From: Emmonsiellopsis sp. PD_33
Taxonomy: Eukaryota; Ascomycota; Eurotiomycetes; Onygenales; Ajellomycetaceae
Assembly (NCBI GenBank): GCA_032988165.1
Contig: JANTQF010000069.1
Location: 62,001-126,000, forward strand
Direction of reading: 5' to 3'
DNA: 64,000 nucleotides
Positions 47,148 to 58,136 of this stretch are shown piece by piece (the stretch's first letter is position 1; every line of letters begins with the position of its first letter). The notes below the pieces were generated by a model. The model saw only the letters and a list, made by a program, of their open reading frames with translations, ran no database searches and was not told the DNA's origin. Both the position numbers and the translations under genes were made by a program.

Positions 47148-47809
47148 GTGGGGGGTTGGGTTCTATGTTTTGCTATGTTTCTGGATGTTTTAAGTGATAG
47201 AGTGTATTATTATTTTATTCCCGGGATTTGTTTGTTACTTGGGTAGCTGTGGCGTTCTGTTGGATAGAATACGAGGAATTCTTATGTATGTATATAGGGG
47301 CTAGAACAAATGTAGAACAGATTTGTGGAATTTCATGATATCACACAGAGGCAACCTGATGTCTGGTATTTAGAACAGGGATGCAGAAGCGCAAAAACAT
47401 AGCATTTGACGCCAGGCTTTGACTAGAGTTCACTAAGAAAAGTAGGAAAGAAACCCCCCAACATACGAAAAGACCAATGCCAGTTCGAGTTTCTCATTTC
47501 AAAGATCTCTGCAGCCTGGAGCGCTCCCAAGCAAGGAGTTGCAATAAAGAGGACGACGGCATGACGAGGAGAGGGAATAAATAGGCAACACTGCCCAGCT
47601 ACTTGGGGCAGACACACCGCTAACCGCTAGGCTGGATCAAGGGGAATAACATGCAGAACTAACAAGGGAAAGCAGGGAAAACCTATCGTAACAAGAGGCA
47701 AATGGTCATCATTGATTGTTCCAACGAGGCAAAAATGACGAGGGCAATATATCCAAGGATATGAATTGGGACGTTAGAGGACATGGGTTTCTTTTAAAGA
47801 AGAAGCCAG
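47148..47809. other. Tail-to-tail spacer
   Basis: 3' flanks of two convergent genes; no recognised gene. Confidence 0.55.
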
Positions 47810-50086
47810 TTAGGTTAATTTCGACTTGAGATCCTCAATTTCGGTGGTGAGGGCTCGGACTTGTTGGGTCAGGGCGGCAACGGTTCGGCTCTGCTCGGCA
47901 ACCAAAGACTTGATAGTTGATATTTCATTTTGTACGGTATCGTTGGGCACTGCGGAGGCATCCATTGTTGGGAATTTTTCTGGTGCCTGGATGGAAGGAT
48001 TCTAGGTTAGACAACGTCATAATATACGAAACAGCAAATGACAAGACTTGAATTACCTTGGTAGTCGTTGGGCTCGCGGACGTAGATGCTGGTTTTGGCT
48101 GCTCTTTTGGCGAAACGACTGGTTCCTCGGGTGGAGAAAATGTGATGGCTGGAGGACGAGTTGCGGGTTTTGCAACCTCCTCGAAGCTCGAGCTATCGTC
48201 TACTTCTTCATTTTCAGCGTCATCTGCGTACTTGGATGCCATGGCAGCCATGGAGGCACCTTGCTGCTTCATAGAAGGGGGTGGAGCAGTAGTAACAGCC
48301 ACTGGGGCGGGCTTGGTGGCTTCCGGCTCTTTCGGGGCAGGCTCCGACTTTTGAGCTGGTGGGGCGGTTTTTGGGGCTGGGGTAGCATCAGGAGCCACCT
48401 CTTTAAGTCCCTGACCCTCGTATAGACTGCCCAGATCAATTTTCGGAGGAAGGCCCTCCTTGCCAGCAAACCACTCACTCGACGACATGGCAGGCTTGAG
48501 GCCGGTGGTAGGCGGATAGATATCGTCCTGGAACACCTCTGCCCTCCGGGGAACAATGAAGGAAACTGGTTCAATGTAGCTATCGTTGACTGTCTTGAAG
48601 GCTTTGACAACTTCGTTCTCGTGCATATTCACGCCTCGTTTTGGCATGAAGCCAATACCACGCTGTGGATCTGCAGATTTATATTCCGATAGATATTCAA
48701 AGCTGTCGTTCTCGTATTCAAAGTAGCGAATATTTCCATCGCTGAAAAAAGTTAGATAATGATTAGATGTTTCAAAAAGACGAGTGACGTACCCCTTGCC
48801 GGCCAGATAAAGGCATTGGGTTCCATCGTCCCAGAATGGCATGCACACGCCGGAAATCGAATCAAGAACCTTGAAACCGTTTATAGGCTCCCTGGGGGCG
48901 CGGATATCCCAAAGGGCGAGCTGACGGTCACTCATTTTGGAGAAACCCGTTGTCGCAACGCGGTCGTGTTCTCCGAGCCAGACAGCACGGCTGTTCTTTG
49001 CGCCAGAATGGCCAGCAGTTTCGTGAATGGGCCTCTCTTGACGAACATCCCAAAACCGGAGTTTCTTGTCGCGAGATGTTGTAACAAGCTTGGAACCATC
49101 CGCGTTCCACGACAGAGATTGGATAACTTCCGCGTGTTTCAGGGTCAGCTTAGGCGCTCCAGCTTCGATATCCCATAGTTTGACAGTGTAGTCTCCAGAG
49201 GACGAGGCCAGTACGTTTTCCGCGGCTGGGTTGAAGAGGACGTGTCCAACTTTTCTGGAGCAAATAGTTAGAAAAGGGATCTAAATGGTCATCAATTGCA
49301 AGACGTAGATTAACAGCTCGTGAATACCTTGGGTGTCCGCTCAATTTTCCGACGGGGGCAATATCAGTTATTTCATCAGCGTCTGTATATAGCGAGAAAT
49401 TTTCGGGAACCCGCCAAAGGAAAACCTAGGAATGTTCAGCACTCGAGCACAGGGGGTGTGGCGCAGAGGCGGCGGGCTGGGGTACCTTGCCATCATCGGA
49501 GCCGGAGGCAATTAAGGAGTCGTTGAAAGGGTTCCTATGGGGGTCAATTGTCGTTAATTATTGGTAGCACGACGTGCATGCAGAGTTCACCAACCAATCG
49601 GTATCAAGGACCACAGAGGTATGGCCGCGGAAGAGGGGGAAGCGCTCTGGCAGTCTGCCTGTTTCGTTGATTGGCAAAACAGCAAATGCACCACCACCGG
49701 AGGTCTCCCAGTTGACGGAGACGTATTGAGGGTTGACCTGGCAAGATATCAGAAATCCGTTGTCTGCTTATCGAGGCGAAAAGAATAGCGGGCGCGGGGA
49801 GGGGGTGGAGGCTGGCGGACCTTGACTAGATTGGTGTCCCAGGCATTTCTGGAGATGTGGAGGTTGTCATAGCATTGTTCCTAGGGTCCAAGTCAGCGTA
49901 CATGCGCCGGGGGTCCTGTCAAACGCGGGGCTCGGGAGACTCGAGGGGATACCTTTCTCGTTGGTCTGCCGAAGACATGTCCTAATCCGCATCATTGGAG
50001 TCAGCCGGGAAGCAGATGCGGAGGTCAGAGGAGGAAGCAGGAGGCCACGCACGGTACTTGGACGAACGGACAAAACGACCCGACAT
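47810..50086 (-). CDS. CRN1: Coronin (actin-binding WD-repeat protein)
   Basis: 578 residues in nine exons on the minus strand: 50086-50053, 49981-49953, 49880-49821, 49737-49595, 49534-49486, 49425-49328, 49254-48793, 48741-48057, 47986-47810. The start MSGRFVRSSKYRHVFGRPTR is the coronin signature, built across intron 1. WD repeats follow (VVLDTDWNPFNDSLIASGSD, VFLWRVP, KLSGHPRKVGHVLFNP, DRQLALWDIRAP), then the conserved C-terminal extension, a Pro/Ala/Lys-rich linker (about 390-515) and a terminal coiled coil (EQSRTVAALTQQVRALTTEI). Coronin bundles F-actin and regulates Arp2/3 at actin patches. The linker plus coiled coil match yeast Crn1 architecture. Head to head with the kinesin gene. 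Confidence 0.92.
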
Positions 50087-50978
50087 GGCGGAGGGGCGGT
50101 ATTCTGTACTCGCTGGAGAGACGTAGAGGGGGTGGAGGGGGTGGAGGGGGTATATGAGGAGGTGTTGGTATGTTGGAGGGGGGTGTGGTGAGAAAGGGGA
50201 GCGGAGTTGTGCGAGGAGACGGAGCTGACGAACTAGGCTGGGGCGCGCGGCAACGAACTTAGCCCTGTAAGCAATGGAAACAAATCCGCGCTGGCCCGCT
50301 TCACCAAGGGGGAATTGGGGGTCAAGAAGCGTATATCTGAGAGACGATTATTTGATAGCATAGACTAATAGCCGAACTTTTACAGAATTACGTGTCTTGT
50401 AGATATCTACGGAGATCCCGTCGCATACGGAGAACGGTGACTGTGCAGCATAATACTATCAATATATAGCAAATGGATAGTAGAGTGGCAATACCAAAGC
50501 ACGATGAGATAGCCAGCATCAGACCAGAATATCAATATCAATATTATCTATCCCATTGCATCGACGTCGATGTTGGATCTCGCTGCACGAAAATGATAGC
50601 GAAATGATTGGCCGAGAGCAGAAATAGTCACGTGACCTATGAGCCGAATGTTTGCCCTGTTTGCATTGATCACGTGGTATATGCATCGGAGGGGACAGCG
50701 CTAGTCCTAGCTCGGCCTAGCGGTATTGACGCAGTTGGCCGGGCAACCATGTGACTTTCAACAACATCCAGCACGGTCTCTCTGTTTCTCGATCCCGCTC
50801 ATCTTCTCGACGACGACGACACTCTTACTCCGCGCTAGATTCCCTCTTTATGGCGTGAACTAAGATCTCCTGTGACTTGCGACTCATGGGTCTGTCATTT
50901 GTCTTCCTCGCCCTGCCAACGTTCCTTTGATCGGTTGTCCTCTGCCCGAAGCCTGTGTCTGCTGCATACCCGCCCCCG
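50087..50978. promoter_or_regulatory. Divergent coronin/kinesin-14 promoter with two CACGTG sites
   Basis: 892-bp spacer between two start codons. CACGTG at 50629-50634 (as TCACGTGA) and 50671-50676 (as TCACGTGG), 37 bp apart, closer to the kinesin start. The coronin side has an array of GGGTGGAGG units (50128-50150). Candidate sites for a Cbf1-like bHLH factor; function is inference. Confidence 0.45.
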
Positions 50979-53900
50979 ATGGACGACGAAAACACGCACA
51001 GAGTATGCTGCCATTGCGCTTTAATATCCGTTGCATTCGCCCTCCAGCTGCTAACTGGTACGGTCACAGTTCTCATCCAGCATCCCCCGCCCAAATCGAG
51101 CCAATTCCAACGGGAGAAGCCTCCATGATATCACCACCGCCGCAAACAATGCCTCCGCCAGCATGATGCCCCCGCCGGGCACTATCAGCCGCAAATACGC
51201 AGAGTCTATCGGTAGGGGATCGCACACGGTACGCAGTTGCAAATTGTAAAGGCTAATCCCTCGCCAGCAAACGAATCTACCCAGAAGCGGAAGACTTTGG
51301 CCGAGAGGGGTGGTGAAACCAGGAAACCCAAAACCTTCGGCCATTCCGCCTCAAAGTCCCTTAGCTCAAGGCCCGTGTATTCCTCTTCCGCGAACGTTCG
51401 TCCCAATTCGGTCGCTTCCCGAAATGGATCCCATAACCCAAACTCCTCGTCCACCGGGCCTAGTTCGCGCACGCGATCCGCCGCCCGAAACCTCCCTCGA
51501 CCCCAAACGTCCTTTGGTTATGGCCCCCGCCATGGAGATGTCTCCCCACGTCCGATCACGTCAATGGCAACACGCGATAGTGACTTGCAAGATTCCGTCT
51601 TGGGTAAGCGCAAGGGTATATATAGATTTTCCTTGTCTAGTTCACCACCTTCACCCGCATCGAACCCTGGCCCAAGCTCGAGAAGAGGTAGCTATGACGC
51701 CCATTTGAATTATACATCAGATTGGTCGAGCTCTCTTGCCGCCCAATCCATTTCCAAACCCATGGTTAAGAACGCGCGAGACGTGTCTTTGAGCACTGCC
51801 ATGAAGCACTTGACGTTTAACCCTATCCCCTCTTCCACGGCCCCATCTCCCGAGATTTTTTCTCATGCCAGACCTGCAGCGAGGCTTCGTGTACCCATAC
51901 CCCCTTTCAAAAACCGCAACTGTGTTTCCCCGTCACCCATCCTTGACAGGCCCAAGAAGAAATCCCCACAGAAATCTCCCCCAAAAGTGAAACAGTTTCT
52001 AACTCGTGATTCTCAAGTTGAAGCCTGGGACCAAGACGAAAAAATGGAGAAGATGAACGCCATGTGCGACATGCTCTTGAATCGTTTTCAGGGCACCACG
52101 ACCCAAAGCGCCGGACTTAAGGAGGCGATAGAACTATACAAATCCAGACGTATGTATATAACCTATCTATCCACCTACCCGTATAACCCCATGTAGTAAT
52201 GCTAACATGTCCACGTTGCGCTTTTAATAGTCCAAGAAGTCGAACAGAAAAACACTCAGTTGTCCGATTTTAATGTCACGCTACGTGTTGACTTAGATAC
52301 AACCAAGGGGCGCCTGTCACATATAGAAAGCAAGCTTAAGGATAGTGAAAGAGACCACGAGATTGAAATCGATGATCTTGATCGACAGCACCGAAATGAG
52401 TTGGAGAGCAGGCAACAGGAGATGAGAAGACAACTTGAGGATGTCATGGTTCGGCATCAGGAGGAGTTACGAGAACTCCGACGTCAATTAGAGGCCGAGG
52501 TTGACGATGAACGAGCCATCCGGCAGCGAGAGCTTAACCAGTTGAACGCCCAATCCGCAGTGGACAAACAGAGAGATCAAATCGAAGCCGAAAACAAAGA
52601 CCGCGAACTTCGCGCTGCGCAAACTGAGACAGACCGACTACGCCAGGACTTGGACCGTGAGCGTGCGCTCAATAAAGAGCTCCAGCACAATCTCCTGACC
52701 AATAGTAGCAATACTGTGACCCTGGAGTCATCAATCCGGGCTTTGAAAGCCAGGATAGAATTTCTCGAGTCGGGTAACAAGGAACAGTCCGATGCATTCG
52801 CCCGGCTTGATCAAGAACTACGAGATGCGCTCGCGGAAACCCAGGCCGCGAAGGATAAATTGCGCAAAGAAGAAACGTTGCGCCGCAAACTACACAACCA
52901 AGTCCAGGAGCTCAAGGGTAATATCCGTGTTTTCTGCCGTGTCCGCCCCTTACTCAGCAGCGAACCCCTAGAAGATGCCGCACGTATTGAATTCCCGGAC
53001 TCGGAAGCAGATTCCAATCAAATTTCTGTGCTTGGACCGGAGGAGAAGAGCAGTCTGGGGAACATCACGACCAAAAATTATGCTTATTCCTTCGATCATG
53101 TTTTTGGGCCATCCTCCCAAAACACTGACGTTTTTGACGAGATCAGCCAGCTCGTGCAAAGTGCACTTGACGGGTACAATGTTTGCATATTCTGTTACGG
53201 CCAAACCGGAAGTGGCAAAACGCACACCATGTCGTCCGACGACGGAATGATACCTCGGGCAGTTCACCAAATCTATGAAACCGCCAGTTCACTCGAAGAA
53301 AAGGGATGGCATTACACGATGCAAGGCAACTTTGTCGAAGTCTACAATGAGAACCTTAACGATCTATTGGGTAAAGCAGAGGAGCTCGACAAGAAGAAAC
53401 ACGAGATCCGCCATGATATGCAGAAGTGCAAGACAACCATCACAGACATAACCACGGTGACTTTAGACTCGCCAGGGCGGGTCGAATCCATACTCCGCCA
53501 GGCTGCCTCAAATCGTTCCGTAGCCGCAACCAAAGCCAACGAGCGTTCATCCCGCTCGCACTCTGTTTTCATCTTAAAACTCATTGGTGAAAATAGCATC
53601 ACCGGTGAAAGAAGCGAAGGGACACTTAATCTTGTAGATCTTGCCGGGAGCGAACGCCTCAGCCATTCCAAAGCGACGGGAGAGAGACTGAAGGAAACCC
53701 AGAGCATCAACCGGAGTCTCAGTTGTTTGGGGGATGTCATTGGGGCTCTGGGGCAAGGCAAGGAAGGCGGACATATTCCGTATCGGAATAGCAAGGTATG
53801 TAACCTGTTCCATCGTTATCTAAGAGCCGAAGCTAACAATTATTTACCCAGCTCACCTACCTGCTTCAATTTTCTCTCGGAGGGAACTCGAAAACTCTAA

Positions 53901-54025
53901 TGTTCGTAATGGTCAGCCCGCGACATGAACATCTAAGCGAGACTCTCACCAGTCTCAAGTTTGCGACGAAGGTGCACAACACCCATATTGGTACTGCCAA
54001 AAAGCAGACCCGAATCCGAGAATAG
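50979..54025 (+). CDS. klpA: Kinesin-14, C-terminal motor (KlpA/Kar3 type)
   Basis: 928 residues, five exons: 50979-51002, 51070-51211, 51268-52149, 52231-53795, 53852-54025. The N-terminal Ser/Pro/Arg-rich tail (about 1-345), including SSSIPRPNRANSNGRSLHD, is the ATP-independent microtubule-binding region in KlpA. A coiled coil follows (about 350-565), then the neck NQVQELKGNIRVFCRVRPLL and the motor. The P-loop GQTGSGKT is at about 673, switch I NERSSRSHSVF and switch II LVDLAGSERL are intact. The motor's C-terminal position marks a minus-end-directed kinesin-14, involved in spindle assembly. The first exon encodes only MDDENTHR. Confidence 0.92.
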
Positions 54026-54436
54026 TCACGCCATCATTAACGCCCTTGCCTCTATTTGATTTCGTTTATTGTCGCTTTTGTCATACCCGGAAGTTCAATT
54101 GTGCGGTTCTTGTGTTTATGGCGTTTGGTCCTTTGAAGCGTTGGTTTTCTTTTGGTCTCCCAGATTCTCTGAAGATATATCATATACCAAGCTATGTATT
54201 TCTGGATGAAGTACAGTTGGAATCGTCCTTTCTTCGTTAGAGCTGATTTGGTGTAGACATGAACGAGTTGGATGCGAGACGATACCTCGTATATTTTATG
54301 GAACATATGCATATTCTATTTTGTGAATATTCAACCTATTGCCGTCTTGGTTGCTATTCCCCTGTTATCCTTACGGTATGTCCAGTAAACTCATACGGCT
54401 CAAAATACACTCCTAGGGATAGCAGGATCGTCACGA
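54026..54436. other. Tail-to-tail spacer
   Basis: 3' flanks of the kinesin gene and the hydrolase gene. No gene seen. Confidence 0.55.
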
Positions 54437-55330
54437 CTATCCCTCGATGAACTCCTTAATGATGGTGAATGTCTCCTCCGGTCTCTCCAGCCAAGGATAA
54501 TGTCCACAACGATCCAATATCTCTATCGTTGCATGCCCGAGTCCCAAGTTCCTCGTCTGAAACGCGTTGTCCGTGGTACACTGGCTATCCTGCCTGCCAA
54601 AAAGCAGCAACGTTTTCGCCTTGACATCCTTCAACCCACCGATCATGCATTTACCCGCCTCTGGATGGCGGTCACATTCACGCATGCGATTCATACACCA
54701 AATCGAGACCGGCCCATAGCCCAACGTTCGCATATACCTCGGAACATGCATTTCCGGATCGTAGAAATATATCGGCGCAACCGATATTATAAAATCCCTC
54801 AGACCCACATCACTAGTCGGTCGGTACTTTTCCGCCGTAGCATACGCCTGTTCGTATCTCGGATCACCTCTCCTCTCTTCACGGAATTTCATAAACATCG
54901 CAGAGTCATCGTATCCCAGCAGCCGATGGTCGACAAGAATGATCTTCGCCACATTCTGCGGCCATCTCTCCGCGTACGCCAGCACAATCGTGCCTCCATT
55001 CGAATGGCCCAGCATTGCCGGAAACTGGTCGATTTCTAGAAACTCCCGAAACCGCTCGAGGTCCCCCGCCATCGTGAACGAGCCCATTCTAGCCGGATCG
55101 GCAGTTCGCGATGATCCGCCTGAGCCGCGCGGGTGGAAATAGACCAGGAGGAAGCTCTGCTCTAATGGCTCGAGGCCAGATATTAGGTAGTTGGGCCCTA
55201 TGCCCCAGCCGGGACACTGGACGAGGAGCATGGGTTTGTTGGCTGTGGAGTCGCCGCGGACGGTGTAGTTGTATGACAGCCCGTTTCGGGGGTCAGTGAA
55301 GCTGTGACATCCCGGGGATAATGGAATCAT
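54437..55330 (-). CDS. Alpha/beta hydrolase, proline iminopeptidase-like
   Basis: 297 residues in one exon from the ATG at 55330 (MIPLSPGCHSF). The frame is open further upstream to 55441, but that part begins with a non-ATG codon. Fold landmarks: oxyanion region LVQCPGWGIGP, YFHPRGSGGSS, nucleophile elbow GHSNGG (Ser110), acid in LLFGRQDSQC, and the catalytic His in DRCGHYPWLERPEET. The PRGSGxS and GHSxGG motifs resemble proline iminopeptidase/esterase-type alpha/beta hydrolases. No signal peptide, so probably cytosolic. Substrate unknown. Confidence 0.82.
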   Translation of the reverse strand: MIPLSPGCHSFTDPRNGLSYNYTVRGDSTANKPMLLVQCPGWGIGPNYLISGLEPLEQSFLLVYFHPRGSGGSSRTADPARMGSFTMAGDLERFREFLEIDQFPAMLGHSNGGTIVLAYAERWPQNVAKIILVDHRLLGYDDSAMFMKFREERRGDPRYEQAYATAEKYRPTSDVGLRDFIISVAPIYFYDPEMHVPRYMRTLGYGPVSIWCMNRMRECDRHPEAGKCMIGGLKDVKAKTLLLFGRQDSQCTTDNAFQTRNLGLGHATIEILDRCGHYPWLERPEETFTIIKEFIEG

Positions 55331-55787
55331 TGTAAGCGGCGGTCTTGGTTCATTCAGTATGGATATCTTATTATTTGGCCGGTTTATGTATGGGGATGTT
55401 TGTTTTGCTTCGTGGCCGTGGAGCAAATCGCCGCTTATCAATACGCGGTGGTTAGGGGCTGCAGAAGGTGCGACGGGCGGTTGTAGCCGATGTTCGATTG
55501 TTTAGACGAAGACTCCGTGTTTCTTTTTGTATATTATATGTTATTGAATTATTTATGTCGACATGAACGAAACCGTGGCGGTTCTTCTTAACGTTGCCGC
55601 ATGTATATATTTTAGCGATGACGTCGTGGTTCCTGGTTTGTTAAACCTAAACCTTTCCGAGATATCCATGGATGATTGGCAATATATATAGTGGAAAAGA
55701 CCAGATCGAATAAACATAATGTTAGAAACTACTGTCTCTCAAAATCAAATCTAAGTGAATTAAAGCCAACCGTCTCATCTCGTCGGA
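55331..55787. other. Divergent promoter region
   Basis: Upstream of the hydrolase (minus) and the GFA gene (plus). No other feature seen. Confidence 0.5.
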
Positions 55788-56463
55788 ATGCCCACATACA
55801 CAGGGTCATGCTATTGCAGCGCGATCCAATACCAACTCAACCTCGCATCGCCAGATAAGGCCCGCACATCTCTCTGTCATTGCCGAAATTGTAAGGTAGG
55901 ATATATATCCATTCCATGGGAAAGTGTCGCTAAAAGAAACATATGCTCACTCAGTGATATTATAGAAAGCCTTCGGGACAAACTTCGGCCTGACAGCCAA
56001 GGTGTCCAAGGACAGCTTCGGGATAACCCAGGGCAAAACAAAAGAACACGCAGCAGACAACGGCTCTGGGACTATGCTGTACAGAGAATTTTGCGATACG
56101 TGTGGGAGCTTTATTTTGGAGTATGGGGTTAGTATTGCTCTTTCCTCCGCGTCCTGAACCAGTCGGGAGTGTCTAGTATCAGCTCCGTGGATTAAATGTC
56201 ATGTTTCAATGCCTAACACTTCCGCATAAAGGAGGCCGCAAAGGAACAATTTCGATATATTGCGGTTGGCACACTGGATGACCCAGACGCCTTCCCGCCC
56301 AAGGGGGAGTTCTTCTGTAAATCCCGGGCGACCTGGATGCCTGAGATCCCCGGTAAGTGACGTCGCATGTTCTTCTTCTGCTTCCCCTAGTCAAAGGGGA
56401 GGAATCGAGCTGATATCCGTGAGATTGTTAGGCGTTTTCCACAAACAAATGATCAAGGAGTAA
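55788..56463 (+). CDS. GFA-domain (Mss4-like fold) zinc protein
   Basis: 140 residues, four exons: 55788-55895, 55966-56127, 56232-56352, 56432-56463. Zinc-binding cysteines are in the expected order: C8/C10 (GSCYCSA), C30/C32/C35 (CHCRNC) and C79/C82 (CDTCGS). The end MPEIPGVFHKQMIKE, made by joining the 32-nt last exon, is usual for fungal members. The family is named after glutathione-dependent formaldehyde-activating enzyme, but most fungal members have no proven activity. Intact, with length typical of the family. Confidence 0.85.
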
Positions 56464-58136
56464 GGATCCATGGTAAAGATACTGTGGGTTTCGTTTATTT
56501 CTGCCACTCTGCAATCGAAGCGTTCTGTGTACTGAATTCCAGCAACAGGGGAGATGGAAGTAGAGTGACTATCTACTTGAGAGGAATCTTACGATTTATT
56601 ATACGCTTAAAACAATCCACCACGTTATGGTGGACTCAGTTCAGAACTGATGTGACGAGTCTCGAAAGACCCGCATCGCAGGCCAACGATAAGATGATAA
56701 CTTAATCATCGTGCGGTTGGCGGATTACCTCCGAAGCAATTATGGTCCGTTGAAATAAAACGTGGAGAAACGAATCCTTTTTAGAGGAGCAAGTTGTTGT
56801 GTGAGTTTTTAACCTGACGTTGCATCGAGGGCCACCGGGGCCAACGATGAATGCCCGAGTGGCAAAGCAAATCTGCTTGGCAACAAAGAAGGGCAGTATC
56901 TCCGCGTGCAGTGTAACTGGTTTAAAATGGATGCGAAGGATTGGGCTGGCGTCGGCAACTCCTAGGATTGACAGCAAAGCGAGCTTCTATACCCCAGCAC
57001 TAGGGAAACGGGATTCTGGGGTTGCCGAAAGCCAACCACCTAACTTTAAACTAAAATGTAGATCATGAGGGTCCGGCTTGAGCACGAAGCACTTTTCAAG
57101 TTCACCCCTGCGCCCCCGGAGAAGTGGGGGTTTTGTCCTCGATGTTGAGCTGGGCATGCCTCGTGGAAATATTTGCCAGGCGCCGTCGGTTGAATATATC
57201 AACTTTATGCCTTGGGAGGTATGATGTGGTATAGAGATTGCTGATTTGCTAGCCCGAACGATTTCTGTTCTTCTCTGTCAAGCTTTTGCCCAGCAACTCC
57301 ACTCCAGCCAAGAATGCTTGTTAAATAGAAATACGAGCCCGAGATCACCGATTTGGACGACGGGCCTTTGGGGGTGAACTTTGGTGGCGGAACTTGCGTC
57401 GCTCAGTATTGTGGGCTCGCCGTGACAGAGAGCCCTTCAAGAGGGGTAGGTTGGCTAGGGATAGTCGCTCTCTTTATCATTTTTGGGCCTAGCACTGCAG
57501 CCCCGAGTCGGCTGTAGATGTAGCGAGAGCATGATTAATATCTGACGTTCCCTCTCCTTAGTTACCCCACACATTTGGCTTGGTCCTTGCAGGGATAGGA
57601 ATAATCGATTCGTGGAGTAGCGAACTACGATGCTCATCAATTTCATAGCTGTACGATTATGCCGACGTCGCAACGAGGTTTCTAAAATACAGACATAGTT
57701 CCTAGAGCCAACTAAACGGATTGGCTAGCTTTAATGCCCAGGCCGAAAAGTTCCGCATCAGGATGCAACATCAACAGATAGTACCCTCCATGGGGTGAGC
57801 TGAGAGTGCGGATGGCAATGACGGCAATCCTGCATGGAGCCTGATGGTGGGACAAGCATAGCCGAAAGGCGTCACAAGGAAGCTATTGTCCTCCCCTCAC
57901 TTGTTCCAGAAGGACTTAAAAGGCAGAAATATCCACAATCCTCCGTTTTCCAGTGCGGTGGAACTTCAAGGGGGAAACCTGATATTTCTTTCGGCATTAT
58001 TTGCACCTCTTTGGTTACTGTGTGGTCTCTACACAGATACAAGCGCTAGAACGGCGCGTATTCAGGGTTGTTCTACCCCTTGCCATAAAATTCAGGGGCC
58101 GTGGGAGCGCATACCTCGCCGGTTGCATATTTCAAG
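56464..58136. other. 1.7-kb intergenic region
   Basis: No gene recognised. Open frames of 60-110 codons on both strands lack domains and splice logic. The last 400 bp are presumably promoter and 5' UTR of the transporter gene. Confidence 0.5.

Noticed and set aside
51237..51267. Reading the kinesin frame straight from 51237 (QIVKANPSPANE)
   Set aside because: The upstream exon ends in a phase that fits only the acceptor at 51266-51267, giving YAESIANESTQ; 51237-51267 is intron with a CTAAT branch site.
55331..55441. N-terminal extension of the alpha/beta hydrolase
   Set aside because: The extension begins with a non-ATG codon; the ATG at 55330 gives the normal family start.
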